A stretch of DNA of 40,344 bases from JAUYIV01 sp040882645. GTDB lineage: Bacteria; Actinomycetota; Acidimicrobiia; Spongiisociales; UBA11373. Both the position numbers and the translations under genes were made by a program. This document shows positions 1-7,050 of the stretch, one piece after another. Location: assembly GCA_040882645.1 (NCBI GenBank), contig JBBEAX010000021.1, forward strand, positions 1-40,344, given 5' to 3'. Below the pieces are notes generated by a model. The model made no database searches. It was not told where the DNA came from and saw only the letters and a list, made by a program, of their open reading frames with translations. The stretch's first letter is position 1; each line of letters starts with the position of its first letter.

Positions 1-850
1 TGCCCGCGGGTTGCACCGTGACCAGCTCGACGGCTCCATCGGAGCAGCCCAGGATCACGGCTCCGTCGACCTCGCCGGCGACACCCGGTTCGGCCTCGGC
101 CTCTGCCACCCGCACCGCCCACACCTTGACGCGCTCACCGTCCACCGTCCCCCACGCCCCCGGCTTGGGATCGAAGGCCCGCACCGCGCGATGCACCGCC
201 GCCGCGGTGTGGCGGCCGGGGTCGAGGAACGCTTCCGCGACGGTCACCTTCCCGGCCGCGGTCGCTCGAGACTCGTCCTGGGGATGGGCGATCGACCTTC
301 CCGCGGCGATCTCGGGAAGCGACTCGGCCACCAGTACCCCCCCGAGCACGGCCAGCCGTGCGGTCAAGTGACCGGCGGTCTCCTCAGTGCCAAGCGGGGT
401 CTCCACAGAGGCAAATATCGGTCCGGTGTCGAGACCTTCATCCATCTGGATCAGCGTCACGCCTGCCTTCTTGTCGCCAGCAAGGATCGTGCGCACCACC
501 GGGCTGGCTCCCCTCCACCGCGGCAACAGCGAGTAGTGAAGGTTGACGAACCCGTGCACCGGGGCGAGGAGCAGGGAGGGCGGCACCAGGAGCCCATATG
601 CAGCCACCAACGCCACATCTACCGAGCCCGTCTCCTCCAGCACCTCCACCGGGCGCTCCGGCTGCAGTACCCGCAGACCGAAGCCCTTCGCCGCCAACTT
701 GACCGGGGGAGCCACCGGATCATCGGATCGCCCCTGGGGGGCATCCGGCCGGGTGACGACGAAGGCCACCTCTGCCACTTCGAGGAGGCCCGCGAGTACC
801 GGAATCGACTCCAAAGGGGTACCGAAGAAGGCGGCCCGAAGCGCGGTCAC
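1..850 (-). CDS. fmt: Methionyl-tRNA formyltransferase (3' end cut by window edge)
   Basis: Formylates the amino group of Met-tRNA(fMet) with 10-formyl-THF, producing the bacterial initiator tRNA. About 283 residues are visible. The N-terminus has the Rossmann-like start (FFGTP at 8-12). The active-site region contains NLHYSLLPRWRGASP (103-117), with the expected catalytic Asn103, His105 and Asp141 (DEGLDTGP). The C-terminal OB-fold begins near the VRAFDPKPGAWGT segment. The start is a GTG at 850 that overlaps the def stop codon by 4 nt (GTGA), implying translational coupling. Family length is about 310 residues, so some 25-30 residues lie outside the window. def-fmt is the classical pair, since deformylase reverses the modification on finished proteins. 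Confidence 0.95.
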   Translation of the reverse strand, partial: MTALRAAFFGTPLESIPVLAGLLEVAEVAFVVTRPDAPQGRSDDPVAPPVKLAAKGFGLRVLQPERPVEVLEETGSVDVALVAAYGLLVPPSLLLAPVHGFVNLHYSLLPRWRGASPVVRTILAGDKKAGVTLIQMDEGLDTGPIFASVETPLGTEETAGHLTARLAVLGGVLVAESLPEIAAGRSIAHPQDESRATAAGKVTVAEAFLDPGRHTAAAVHRAVRAFDPKPGAWGTVDGERVKVWAVRVAEAEAEPGVAGEVDGAVILGCSDGAVELVTVQPAG

Positions 851-1341
851 ACGGTTCCCATCGATTCTTCGCGCAATTCTCGCAGAGCCGCCTTTCTCGT
901 CCGTCGTCCCAGCCGCGACAGCAGGACCATCCCCTGCAAGTGGTCGAACTCGTGCTGGAGGACCCTGCCGACGAGCTCGTCACCCGAATAGCGCACTGGT
1001 TCCCCGCGTACGTCAACCCCTGACACCGCTGCCATGGCGGGCCGGGCGATGGGCCAGTACTTGTTGGGTACCGAGAGACAGCCCTCCTCATAGGTCCACG
1101 ACCCCGACGCATCCTCGAGCACGGGGTTGATCACATGATGGGGGCCTTCACCGATATCGAACACGAACACCGCGAGGGAGATCCCAATCTGGTTGGCTGC
1201 GAGCCCCACACCGGGGGCGGCGTACATCGTCTCCAGCATGTCGTCGACGATCCGCTCCAAGGACCCATCGAAGTCGACCACCGGGGTCGCCTTCATCCTC
1301 AGCACGGGATCGGGGAATGTCCGGATCGGGAAGATCGCCAT
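847..1341 (-). CDS. def: Peptide deformylase
   Basis: Removes the formyl group from the N-terminal Met of new proteins, in the cytoplasm. The 164 residues carry all three family motifs: GVGLAANQIG (44-53), EGCLS (86-90, with metal ligand Cys88) and HEFDH (130-134, with ligands His130 and His134 and catalytic Glu131). Length is normal. The gene overlaps the downstream fmt by 4 nt. No Shine-Dalgarno precedes the ATG; a TAATCT hexamer (1351-1356) ends 9 nt before it, and a heptad repeat array lies just upstream. This suggests a separate, perhaps leaderless, promoter after priA. Confidence 0.96.
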   Translation of the reverse strand: MAIFPIRTFPDPVLRMKATPVVDFDGSLERIVDDMLETMYAAPGVGLAANQIGISLAVFVFDIGEGPHHVINPVLEDASGSWTYEEGCLSVPNKYWPIARPAMAAVSGVDVRGEPVRYSGDELVGRVLQHEFDHLQGMVLLSRLGRRTRKAALRELREESMGTV

Positions 1342-1363
1342 CGGCGAGGAAGATTAGTGCGGG

Positions 1364-1391
1364 CGCTACCCGCTACCCGATCACCGCTAAC
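1364..1391. repeat. Heptad tandem repeat, CGCTACC type
   Basis: Four consecutive 7-bp units: CGCTACC, CGCTACC, CGATCAC, CGCTAAC. Similar GCTAC/GCTGAC words continue less regularly to about 1424. The array fills the priA-def gap and begins 7 bp upstream of a -10-like hexamer for def. The same heptamer, permuted as CCGCTAC, recurs at 11387-11421. Confidence 0.7.
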
Positions 1392-1456
1392 AGCCGCTAC
1401 CACGCTGACAGTCGCTGCCAGCGGAGAGCCCTCTAGGCGAGCAGCGGTTGGCGCGT

Positions 1457-1506
1457 GTCAGCGACTGTCAGCGACTATTAGCGACTGTCAGCGACTCTTA
1501 CCGACT
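1457..1506. repeat. 10-bp tandem repeat, GTCAGCGACT x5
   Basis: Five contiguous decamers: GTCAGCGACT, GTCAGCGACT, ATTAGCGACT, GTCAGCGACT, CTTACCGACT. They begin 3 bp after the priA stop codon (minus-strand sense). The unit is 10 bp rather than the 7 bp of the other arrays in the window. No coding potential is apparent. Function unknown; position is at the end of the coaBC-priA transcription unit. Confidence 0.8.
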
Positions 1507-1509
1507 CCT

Positions 1510-3273
1510 TCACAGTTCGATCGGGTCTGAGTCCACCCTGACGCGGGCACCGCTTTCCCGCCACCTCCCGACCACCCCGCGGAGGACGGTCCGGGCAGCC
1601 GTGAGGTCGCGCCCCTGGAGAAGCCACCTCAGCCCGTCACCCGAGACCGCCGGACCGAGGACCTCGGCGCGCCCCGCGATCTCCTCGACGAGATCGGCTT
1701 CGGCCCCGCTCGGGAGCCCCGACGCTTCGAGTGCCACGATCTCGCCCCCCGGCGGAAAGCCCATCGAGGATCTGCGGGCGGCATCCGCCCTGACGAAATC
1801 GATCGGATTCCCCTGGCGCAGCGTCTCGACGACGGGATGGTCGGGGTCAACGGTCTGCACGATGGCCCGGCGCCCTCGACCGGATCCGGCCACCGCCACG
1901 GCCCGAGCGAGCAGGCGCAGCGCATCCTCGGACGCCCGATAGTGCGGGGCGAGGATGGGTCCGTCGGCGTCGATCACGATCGTCAGCTCGACCGCCAGTC
2001 CCGGCAAGTCGCGCTCGGTGCCCACCACGACCGGCCGCCCCGAGCCCACCTCACCCACCTGTTCGCGGCCGATCAACCTCCCGGCGTCGGCGAGCACCCG
2101 GGGAGCGCCCGACCCGAGGGCCTCGAACCGGCGACCGCCGCACGCCTCGCAGGCGCCTACTGGCGCCCCACACCGCGAGCATGCCTCACCCGCGCCAGGG
2201 CCGGCGCCACACCGCCCGCATTGGCGTAGCGCCCGACAGCGCACGCACCGCTGCGCCGCCACCCGGCGGTCGGTGAACAGCAGGACCCTGCGGTTGTCCG
2301 CCACCGCCGCCCGTAGAGCCGCCACCGTGGACGGTGACAACAGCCCGGTGCCGACCGGATCGTCCCGCCGGTCGACGACCTCTACGTGGCCCCACGAGCG
2401 GCGTCCGATGGCGGTCACCGACGCCGAGCGACTGACCGCCTCCGCCGACGGCACCAGATCGCACATCAGCACCGAGAACCGTTGCACCGTGCTCCGGCGG
2501 ATCACGGCCTCCCGGGCGTGCACCGTGGGGGTCGCCTTGTCCTTCATCCCCCGCCTGCCCTCACCAGCGAGCACCACCAGCCCCGGCGACGCCCATGGCC
2601 ACAAGGCCACTTCGCGGGTCCCTACCAACACCGTGCCCGGTCGCGACGCGGCGCTCTCCCAGGCTGCGGTGGTCTGCGCGGCCGAAACGCGAGAGGATGC
2701 CAGCAGCACCCGGTCTCCCATCGCACTCCCCAACTGCTCGGCGATCACCGACGCCTCGTCGAAGGTCGCCGCGATCACGACGACGGTTCGCCCGGCACCG
2801 GCCACTGCCGCCACGATTCCTTCGATCGCCTCGCCCCACGGTCCCGGGCCGACCAGGGTGGTGGGCCCGGAGCGCCCGCCGTGGGCGATGCGGTCAGCTA
2901 GGTCCGCCAGAACAGGGGTTACCGGCCACGGCGCCACCGGCGCAAGATCGGGTCGGTCCCGCAGCCGCGGAAGGTTGGGTGGGGTGGCCTTGGCGAGCAG
3001 CGCGGCGAGTGGCGCCACATAGCGCGAGGCAGCCCAGCGGAGAACATCGAGGAGCCGCCGGTCGAATACCGGCAGGTCCCCCGATACACCGAGAACCTCC
3101 TTCAGCCGGGGACGATCGGGTTCTCCGGTCGATACGACCCAACCGCGCACCCGGCGCCCGCCGAGGGGCACACGGACGATCGAGCCGACGGTGACACCGT
3201 CTTGCGCCCGATAGGCGAACCCGTCGTCCACCGAGAACGACGGGACGTCGGGCACCACGCGCACGACCTTCAT
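1510..3273 (-). CDS. priA: PriA-like primosome protein, helicase motifs eroded
   Basis: Homologue of the replication-restart protein PriA, 587 residues against about 730 in E. coli. The N-terminal DNA-binding domain is recognisable (VGSIVRVPLGGRRVRGWV). The central zinc-binding region keeps a series of Cys pairs (CVRC, CGRC, CSRC, CEAC). The Walker A position reads GPGPWGEA with no GK[ST], and the DEAH box position reads AGEGRR, so ATP hydrolysis is unlikely. Loss of these motifs is known in actinobacterial PriA, which are usually annotated as probable helicases. A structural role in primosome loading is inference. It lies between coaBC and def, as in many actinobacteria, but metK, often found here, is absent. 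Confidence 0.9.
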   Translation of the reverse strand: MKVVRVVPDVPSFSVDDGFAYRAQDGVTVGSIVRVPLGGRRVRGWVVSTGEPDRPRLKEVLGVSGDLPVFDRRLLDVLRWAASRYVAPLAALLAKATPPNLPRLRDRPDLAPVAPWPVTPVLADLADRIAHGGRSGPTTLVGPGPWGEAIEGIVAAVAGAGRTVVVIAATFDEASVIAEQLGSAMGDRVLLASSRVSAAQTTAAWESAASRPGTVLVGTREVALWPWASPGLVVLAGEGRRGMKDKATPTVHAREAVIRRSTVQRFSVLMCDLVPSAEAVSRSASVTAIGRRSWGHVEVVDRRDDPVGTGLLSPSTVAALRAAVADNRRVLLFTDRRVAAQRCVRCRALRQCGRCGAGPGAGEACSRCGAPVGACEACGGRRFEALGSGAPRVLADAGRLIGREQVGEVGSGRPVVVGTERDLPGLAVELTIVIDADGPILAPHYRASEDALRLLARAVAVAGSGRGRRAIVQTVDPDHPVVETLRQGNPIDFVRADAARRSSMGFPPGGEIVALEASGLPSGAEADLVEEIAGRAEVLGPAVSGDGLRWLLQGRDLTAARTVLRGVVGRWRESGARVRVDSDPIEL

Positions 3274-3312
3274 CAGGCGGGGTTCATTCGGACGTCTCCG
3301 TTGGCCTGCCGA

Positions 3313-4518
3313 TCACGAAGAGCGCGCGGAAGGGTCCTCACCGCTTCGCATCTCGATGATCCGGTCCCACAGTCGGGCGGCCACGGCCTGCTTCGGCATC
3401 GTCGGCCACTCCTCTGCCGCCCCATCGGCGGTGAACACGGTGACGGCATTCGTGTCCACTTCGAACCCGGCACCGGGGGCGGTGACGTCATTGGCCACGA
3501 GGAGGTCGACACCCTTCGACTTGGCCTTTCCCGCGGCATCGGCCGCCGGGCCGACCTCGGCGGCAAAGCCGACCAGAAACGGCCGGCGCTCCAGCGCAGC
3601 CACGCCGGCAAGTATGTCGGGTGTGGGCTCGAGGTCGAGTTGAGGCGGGCCATCGGCACGGCGCAGTTTGCCCGACGACGCCTGCGCGGGCCGAAAGTCG
3701 GCAACCGCCGCCGACAGCACCGCCACGTCCGCGTCGGGAGCGTGCTTCCACACCGCTTCAGCCATGTCCGCCGCGGTTGCGGCGTTGACCACGACGATGC
3801 GTGGGTGCTGCGGACCCTCGGCGGAAGTGACAAGTGTCACCTCTGCTCCGCGGTCGGCGGCCTCGACCGCGACCGCGTGACCCATCTTCCCCGACGACCT
3901 ATTGCCGATGAAACGAACCTGGTCGATGGGCTCGCGGGTGCCACCGGCGCTCACCAATACCTTCCATCCGGTGAGTGAACCGTGCCCGAGGGCCGCCTCG
4001 AGTGCCTCGATGATCTGCCCAGGCTCCACCATTCGCCCGGGTCCTTCGTCGCCGCCCGCCAGGGCGCCGGTCGCCGGGCCCACCACGACCACACCATCGG
4101 TGGCGAGAGTGGTGACATTTCGCTGCGTCGCCTGCTGCTCCCACATCTCGGCGTGCATGGCCGGTGCAACGATTACGGGCCCGGTGAAGGCCAGGACGGT
4201 CCCGGTGAGCAGGTCGTCGCTCAGACCGTTGGCGATTCGGGCAATGGTGGCCGCCGTTGCAGGGGCCACGACGATGGCATCGGCCCAGCGAGCGAGGGTG
4301 GTGTGTGGGCTGACGTCTTCGTCGCCGAAGAAGTCGAGATGGGGGTGCGACCCGGTGATCGCTGCGAGGGTCTGCGGGCCGAGGAACTCGAGCGCCGACC
4401 GTGTCATGATCGTCTCGACGTGAGCGCCTTTCTCGACCAGACGCCGGGCGAGATAGGCAGCCTTGAAGGCGGCGACTCCCCCCGATACGGCCAGGACGAT
4501 GCGGCGCCCAGCCAGCAT
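3313..4518 (-). CDS. coaBC: Bifunctional phosphopantothenoylcysteine decarboxylase / phosphopantothenate-cysteine ligase
   Basis: Carries out two steps of coenzyme A synthesis: ligation of cysteine to phosphopantothenate, then decarboxylation to phosphopantetheine. The 401 residues show the N-terminal flavoprotein CoaC domain (GGVAAFKAAYLARRL, catalytic-type His72, APATAATIARIANG, PAMHAEMW at 119-126) and the C-terminal CoaB domain (GGTREPIDQVRFIGNRSSGKMG from 192). Two substrate-loop residues differ from E. coli: PAMN is PAMH, and the Cys of the ACGD motif is Gly (LAGGDEGPGRM). Variation at these sites occurs in actinobacteria as far as I recall. The reading frame is open to 4689, but the ATG at 4518 gives the family N-terminus and follows rpoZ by 7 nt. 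Confidence 0.96.
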   Translation of the reverse strand: MLAGRRIVLAVSGGVAAFKAAYLARRLVEKGAHVETIMTRSALEFLGPQTLAAITGSHPHLDFFGDEDVSPHTTLARWADAIVVAPATAATIARIANGLSDDLLTGTVLAFTGPVIVAPAMHAEMWEQQATQRNVTTLATDGVVVVGPATGALAGGDEGPGRMVEPGQIIEALEAALGHGSLTGWKVLVSAGGTREPIDQVRFIGNRSSGKMGHAVAVEAADRGAEVTLVTSAEGPQHPRIVVVNAATAADMAEAVWKHAPDADVAVLSAAVADFRPAQASSGKLRRADGPPQLDLEPTPDILAGVAALERRPFLVGFAAEVGPAADAAGKAKSKGVDLLVANDVTAPGAGFEVDTNAVTVFTADGAAEEWPTMPKQAVAARLWDRIIEMRSGEDPSARSS

Positions 4519-4525
4519 GGCTTCC

Positions 4526-4756
4526 CTACTCGCCGGAGTCGACGACGACCTTGCCGGCGGCGATCTCCTCGAATGCGATCGAGAGGGGCTTCCGTGACAG
4601 GGAGTGGACCTGGGGAGGAACATACCCGCCGATGCCGTCGCCGAGCTGATTGAAATAGGCGTTGATCTGCCGGGCGCGGCGAGCGGCAAGCACCACGAGC
4701 GTAAAACGCTCCTTGGTACTCTCGAGCACGGCTTCGATCGGTGGGTCGACCATCAT
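4526..4756 (-). CDS. rpoZ: RNA polymerase omega subunit
   Basis: Small subunit that helps RNA polymerase beta' fold and assemble. The 76 residues contain the hallmark FTLVVLAARRARQIN segment and the conserved RKPLSIAFEEIAAGKV tail. Possible starts are 4813, 4768, 4756 and 4753. I prefer ATG 4756 because a perfect TATAAT at 4772-4767 overlaps the 4768 ATG and would leave it untranscribed. An annotation from 4768 (80 residues) is the main alternative. In many actinobacteria gmk precedes rpoZ; here the upstream neighbour is divergent, so rpoZ needs its own promoter. coaBC follows closely. Confidence 0.92.
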   Translation of the reverse strand: MMVDPPIEAVLESTKERFTLVVLAARRARQINAYFNQLGDGIGGYVPPQVHSLSRKPLSIAFEEIAAGKVVVDSGE

Positions 4757-4766
4757 CAGGGAACCC

Positions 4767-4772
4767 ATTATA
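4767..4772 (-). promoter_or_regulatory. Probable rpoZ-coaBC-priA promoter (-10 TATAAT)
   Basis: A consensus TATAAT reads on the minus strand between divergent genes in a GC-rich genome. The predicted start of transcription is near 4760, giving a leader of only about 4 nt before ATG 4756. No good -35 hexamer is seen at 17-18 bp. A GGGGC/GCCCC inverted repeat (4773-4787) sits directly upstream and might bind a regulator. Confidence 0.5.
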
Positions 4773-4876
4773 GGGGCGGGAGGCCCCGTTCCCGTCGTGC
4801 GATCAATACCCACCCAGCGGCGTCGTTGCGCACCTCCGACGGGAAACCGGCAGCGAGGCTTCTACCCTCCACCGCG

Positions 4877-5725
4877 ATGAACGACGCACTGCCCCGGACA
4901 CCGAAAAAGGTCTCCATCGCCGGCAACATCGGCAGTGGAAAGTCGTCGGTGGCGAGACGGGTAGTGGAGATCACCGAGTGGCCGCTGGTCTCGACCGGAT
5001 CGCTGTTCCGCGAACTGGCTTCCCGGCGGGGGCTGACGGTGCTCGAGTTGAACCAGCTCGCCGAATCCGATCCCACGATCGACGCCGAGGTGGATGGCAA
5101 CCTCATCCGGCTCGCCGCGACCGACGAGACGGCCGTGATCGACTCCCGCCTGGCATGGCACTTCGTACCCCAATCGTTCAAGGTCTACCTCGTCGTCGAC
5201 ACGAAGGTTGCCGTGGGCCGGGTCTACGGGGCGGGTCGTGCCGATGAGCGGTATTCATCGGTAGAAGAGGCCACCGCCGAGGTGCTCGCCCGTCAGGCGG
5301 TCGAGGCCGAGCGGTATCACGACACCTACGGGGTGAACGTTGACGATTGGCGCAACTACGACCTCGTCATCGACACGAGTCGGGCCGGCGTCGATACGGT
5401 TGCCGAGGTGGTCATCGCACACCTCGACGAGCACCCGCCCGCAGAGTCTCCGAGACCAACCTGCCATTTCGATCCTGCACGCCTCATGGCGTCACCCGAC
5501 ACGGTCGGCGCGCCGACCATCGACCCGATCGTCCAGGTGGCAGTACACGACGATCAGATAGCCGTCGTCAGCGGACACGAGCTGGTGGCGAGGGCGCTGG
5601 ACCGAGATGATCGACTGATCCGTTGCGAGCTGATTGCCTTCGAAGACGAGGAAGTCGATCCCGGTGTATCGGCCTCCGAGTTCGTCTCGGCGATCGTCGC
5701 GGAGCGAGACCTGGACGAACTATGA
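4877..5725 (+). CDS. Cytidylate-kinase-like P-loop NTPase with extra C-terminal domain
   Basis: The only plus-strand gene in the window, 282 residues. Residues 10-185 resemble archaeal-type (d)CMP kinases: P-loop GNIGSGKSS (16-24), STGSLFRE (39-46), a VIDSRLAWHF segment (87-96) like the substrate-binding region, an arginine-bearing lid (GRVYGAGRADERY) and a YDLVIDTS strand. Residues 205-282 form a second domain I do not recognise; the pattern VHDDQIAVVSGHELVARAL faintly recalls ParB/sulfiredoxin-type folds, but this is weak. A housekeeping cmk role is possible, as is a kinase for another nucleotide or a regulatory role. A TACCCT hexamer 8 nt before the ATG may be its -10. It converges on mihF, with 4 nt between stop codons. 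Confidence 0.85.
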   Translation: MNDALPRTPKKVSIAGNIGSGKSSVARRVVEITEWPLVSTGSLFRELASRRGLTVLELNQLAESDPTIDAEVDGNLIRLAATDETAVIDSRLAWHFVPQSFKVYLVVDTKVAVGRVYGAGRADERYSSVEEATAEVLARQAVEAERYHDTYGVNVDDWRNYDLVIDTSRAGVDTVAEVVIAHLDEHPPAESPRPTCHFDPARLMASPDTVGAPTIDPIVQVAVHDDQIAVVSGHELVARALDRDDRLIRCELIAFEDEEVDPGVSASEFVSAIVAERDLDEL

Positions 5726-5729
5726 GCCC

Positions 5730-6044
5730 TCAGGGCCCCAGTTCCTCCAGCAACGCTTTCCGCTGCTGAGTCCCCAGACCTCGTACCCGTCGGTTGTCGG
5801 CTATCCCCAACCGATCCATCAGGCGGAACGACTTGACCTTCCCCAAACCCGGGAGCGCGGTCAGAATCGCCTTCACCTTCATGCCGGCAATCATCTCGTC
5901 GTCGTCCCGGCCCAGCACATCCGCGAGGGTGGCTTCGCCGGTCCGCAGCTCCTCGCGCACTGCAGCACGCACCCGCCGTGCTTCGGCCGCCTTGGCAAGC
6001 GCCGCCGCCCGCTGTTCGGGAGAGAGGTATGGAGGGTTCGACAC
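5730..6044 (-). CDS. mihF: Integration host factor, actinobacterial type
   Basis: Nucleoid-associated DNA-bending protein of the actinobacterial sIHF/mIHF family, unrelated to HU-like IHF. The 104 residues match the family throughout: N-terminal helix with LSPEQRAAALAKAAEARR, the middle LADVLGRDDDE, and the helix-two-turn-helix region ILTALPGLGKVKSFRLMDRLGI followed by RRVRGLGTQQR. The start is GTG at 6044, placed exactly 7 nt after a -10 hexamer and without a Shine-Dalgarno, so the mRNA is probably leaderless. In most actinobacteria the order is pyrF-mihF-gmk-rpoZ; here a pyrF-like gene precedes it, but gmk is replaced by the opposing kinase-like gene. Confidence 0.95.
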   Translation of the reverse strand: MSNPPYLSPEQRAAALAKAAEARRVRAAVREELRTGEATLADVLGRDDDEMIAGMKVKAILTALPGLGKVKSFRLMDRLGIADNRRVRGLGTQQRKALLEELGP

Positions 6045-6050
6045 ATGTCG

Positions 6051-6080
6051 AGCATAAGAAGCGCGTCACCCGCTGGTCAA
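6051..6080 (-). promoter_or_regulatory. mihF promoter, leaderless geometry
   Basis: Minus strand: TTGACC (6080-6075), an 18-bp spacer, TATGCT (6056-6051), six bases, then the GTG start codon at 6044. The first base of GTG falls at the expected transcription start. The -35 overlaps the stop codon of the upstream pyrF-like gene. This is the best-formed promoter in the window. Confidence 0.65.
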
Positions 6081-6682
6081 CGAGCCGCTAACGCGTCCCG
6101 GACGGTCGGAAGCAGGTCGGACCCGGCGATCAGGTGGGTGGCGCCGCGATCGACGGCGCGGGTTGCGTCCTCGACGGTGGCAACCCGTACGAACCGATCT
6201 GCCGCCGGCGCCACCTGGGCGACGACGCCGAGGTCGGGCGAGTCACACAGGACTCCCACCGCACCCGCCCCGGCGGCGAGTTCCGCGAGGCGAGACACCG
6301 TTCGGCCGCGCGACTGACCGAGCCGCAGCGCCGCCACCTCCCCATCTCCTTGCCCGGGCCGTAGGGTCACTGCCACCACGCGCACGCCTGCCGCGGCCAC
6401 TGCGGCCACCAGGTCGGGGCCATCCTTGGCTTGAACGGTCACCCAGGTGGCGCCGTAGTCGGCCAGGCGAGTTGCTGCCGCCGCGGCGGACGGGATATCA
6501 CCGTGGAGGCCGGCGAGCACCATCACCGGCCCCAACCCGGCCAACGCCGATACGATCGCCGGCCCCGGGCCCATGATCAGCTCGGCGCCGACCACGAACC
6601 CGTTGACCTCGCCGAGTGCCGCCGCGGAGCGGACCGCGTCTTCCGCGCTTCGCCCCGAGACGGCCGCCAGTAGGCCGATCAT
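6077..6682 (-). CDS. Orotidine 5'-phosphate decarboxylase-like protein, catalytic motif lost
   Basis: 201 residues with the barrel pattern of the OMP decarboxylase superfamily. GLHGDIPSAAAAATRLADYGATWVTVQ aligns with the PyrF segment around DxKxxDIPNT, followed by hydrophobic strands (VRVVAVTLRP, GAVGVLCDSP) and a terminal phosphate-site-like GATHLIAGSDLL. The DxKxxD catalytic motif reads LAGLHGD, so the essential Lys and its partner Asp are gone. The sequence is also Ala/Gly-rich and shorter than typical PyrF. Its location next to mihF is where actinobacterial pyrF normally sits, supporting descent from pyrF. It is unlikely to be a working decarboxylase; its present role is unknown. Overlaps nusB by 4 nt. 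Confidence 0.8.
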   Translation of the reverse strand: MIGLLAAVSGRSAEDAVRSAAALGEVNGFVVGAELIMGPGPAIVSALAGLGPVMVLAGLHGDIPSAAAAATRLADYGATWVTVQAKDGPDLVAAVAAAGVRVVAVTLRPGQGDGEVAALRLGQSRGRTVSRLAELAAGAGAVGVLCDSPDLGVVAQVAPAADRFVRVATVEDATRAVDRGATHLIAGSDLLPTVRDALAAR

Positions 6683-7050
6683 CCGTCGATCCGCTCAGTC
6701 GCGAGGCGGGCAAGCACGCCGTTGACGAATCCCCCACTGCGCTCGGTGGAGTACAGCTTGGCGAGCCGCACTGCCTCCGAAATGACGACCGCCACCGGGA
6801 TGTCGGGGCGGTTGAGCAGTTCCCATAGGGCGATCCGCAAAATGTTGCGGTCGATCACCGGCATCCTCTCGACCCGCCACCCGGACGAGACCGCGCCGAT
6901 CGACTCGTCGAGGGCAATGCGGTCGGCCCACACACCGGTCACGAGCCCACCAGCTCGTTCCGACAATTCCTCGGTGTCGGGAGACTCCCGTCGCTGGTCT
7001 GCCTGGTAGAGCGTGCGGAGCGCCGCCTCGCGGGCCTCCGCGGGCTTCAT
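6679..7050 (-). CDS. nusB: Transcription antitermination factor NusB
   Basis: All-helical RNA-binding protein that, with NusE (S10), NusA and NusG, forms rRNA antitermination complexes. The 123 residues show the opening REAALRTLYQAD, the central MPVIDRNILRIALWELL, the motif IPVAVVISEAVRLAKLYST and the end GGFVNGVLARL, all family hallmarks. It is slightly shorter than usual (130-150). ATGA overlaps couple it to efp upstream (7047-7050) and the pyrF-like gene downstream (6679-6682), as in the common actinobacterial efp-nusB pair. Confidence 0.96.
   Translation of the reverse strand: MKPAEAREAALRTLYQADQRRESPDTEELSERAGGLVTGVWADRIALDESIGAVSSGWRVERMPVIDRNILRIALWELLNRPDIPVAVVISEAVRLAKLYSTERSGGFVNGVLARLATERIDG

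Noticed and set aside
4519..4689. 57-residue N-terminal extension of CoaBC
   Set aside because: It overlaps rpoZ and is Ser/Pro/Arg-rich; family similarity begins at the ATG 4518.
5726..5736. Bidirectional terminator between the convergent kinase and mihF genes
   Set aside because: GCCCT-C-AGGGC is a perfect dyad, but the stem is 5 bp, the loop is a single base and no T-run follows, so it is too weak to call.
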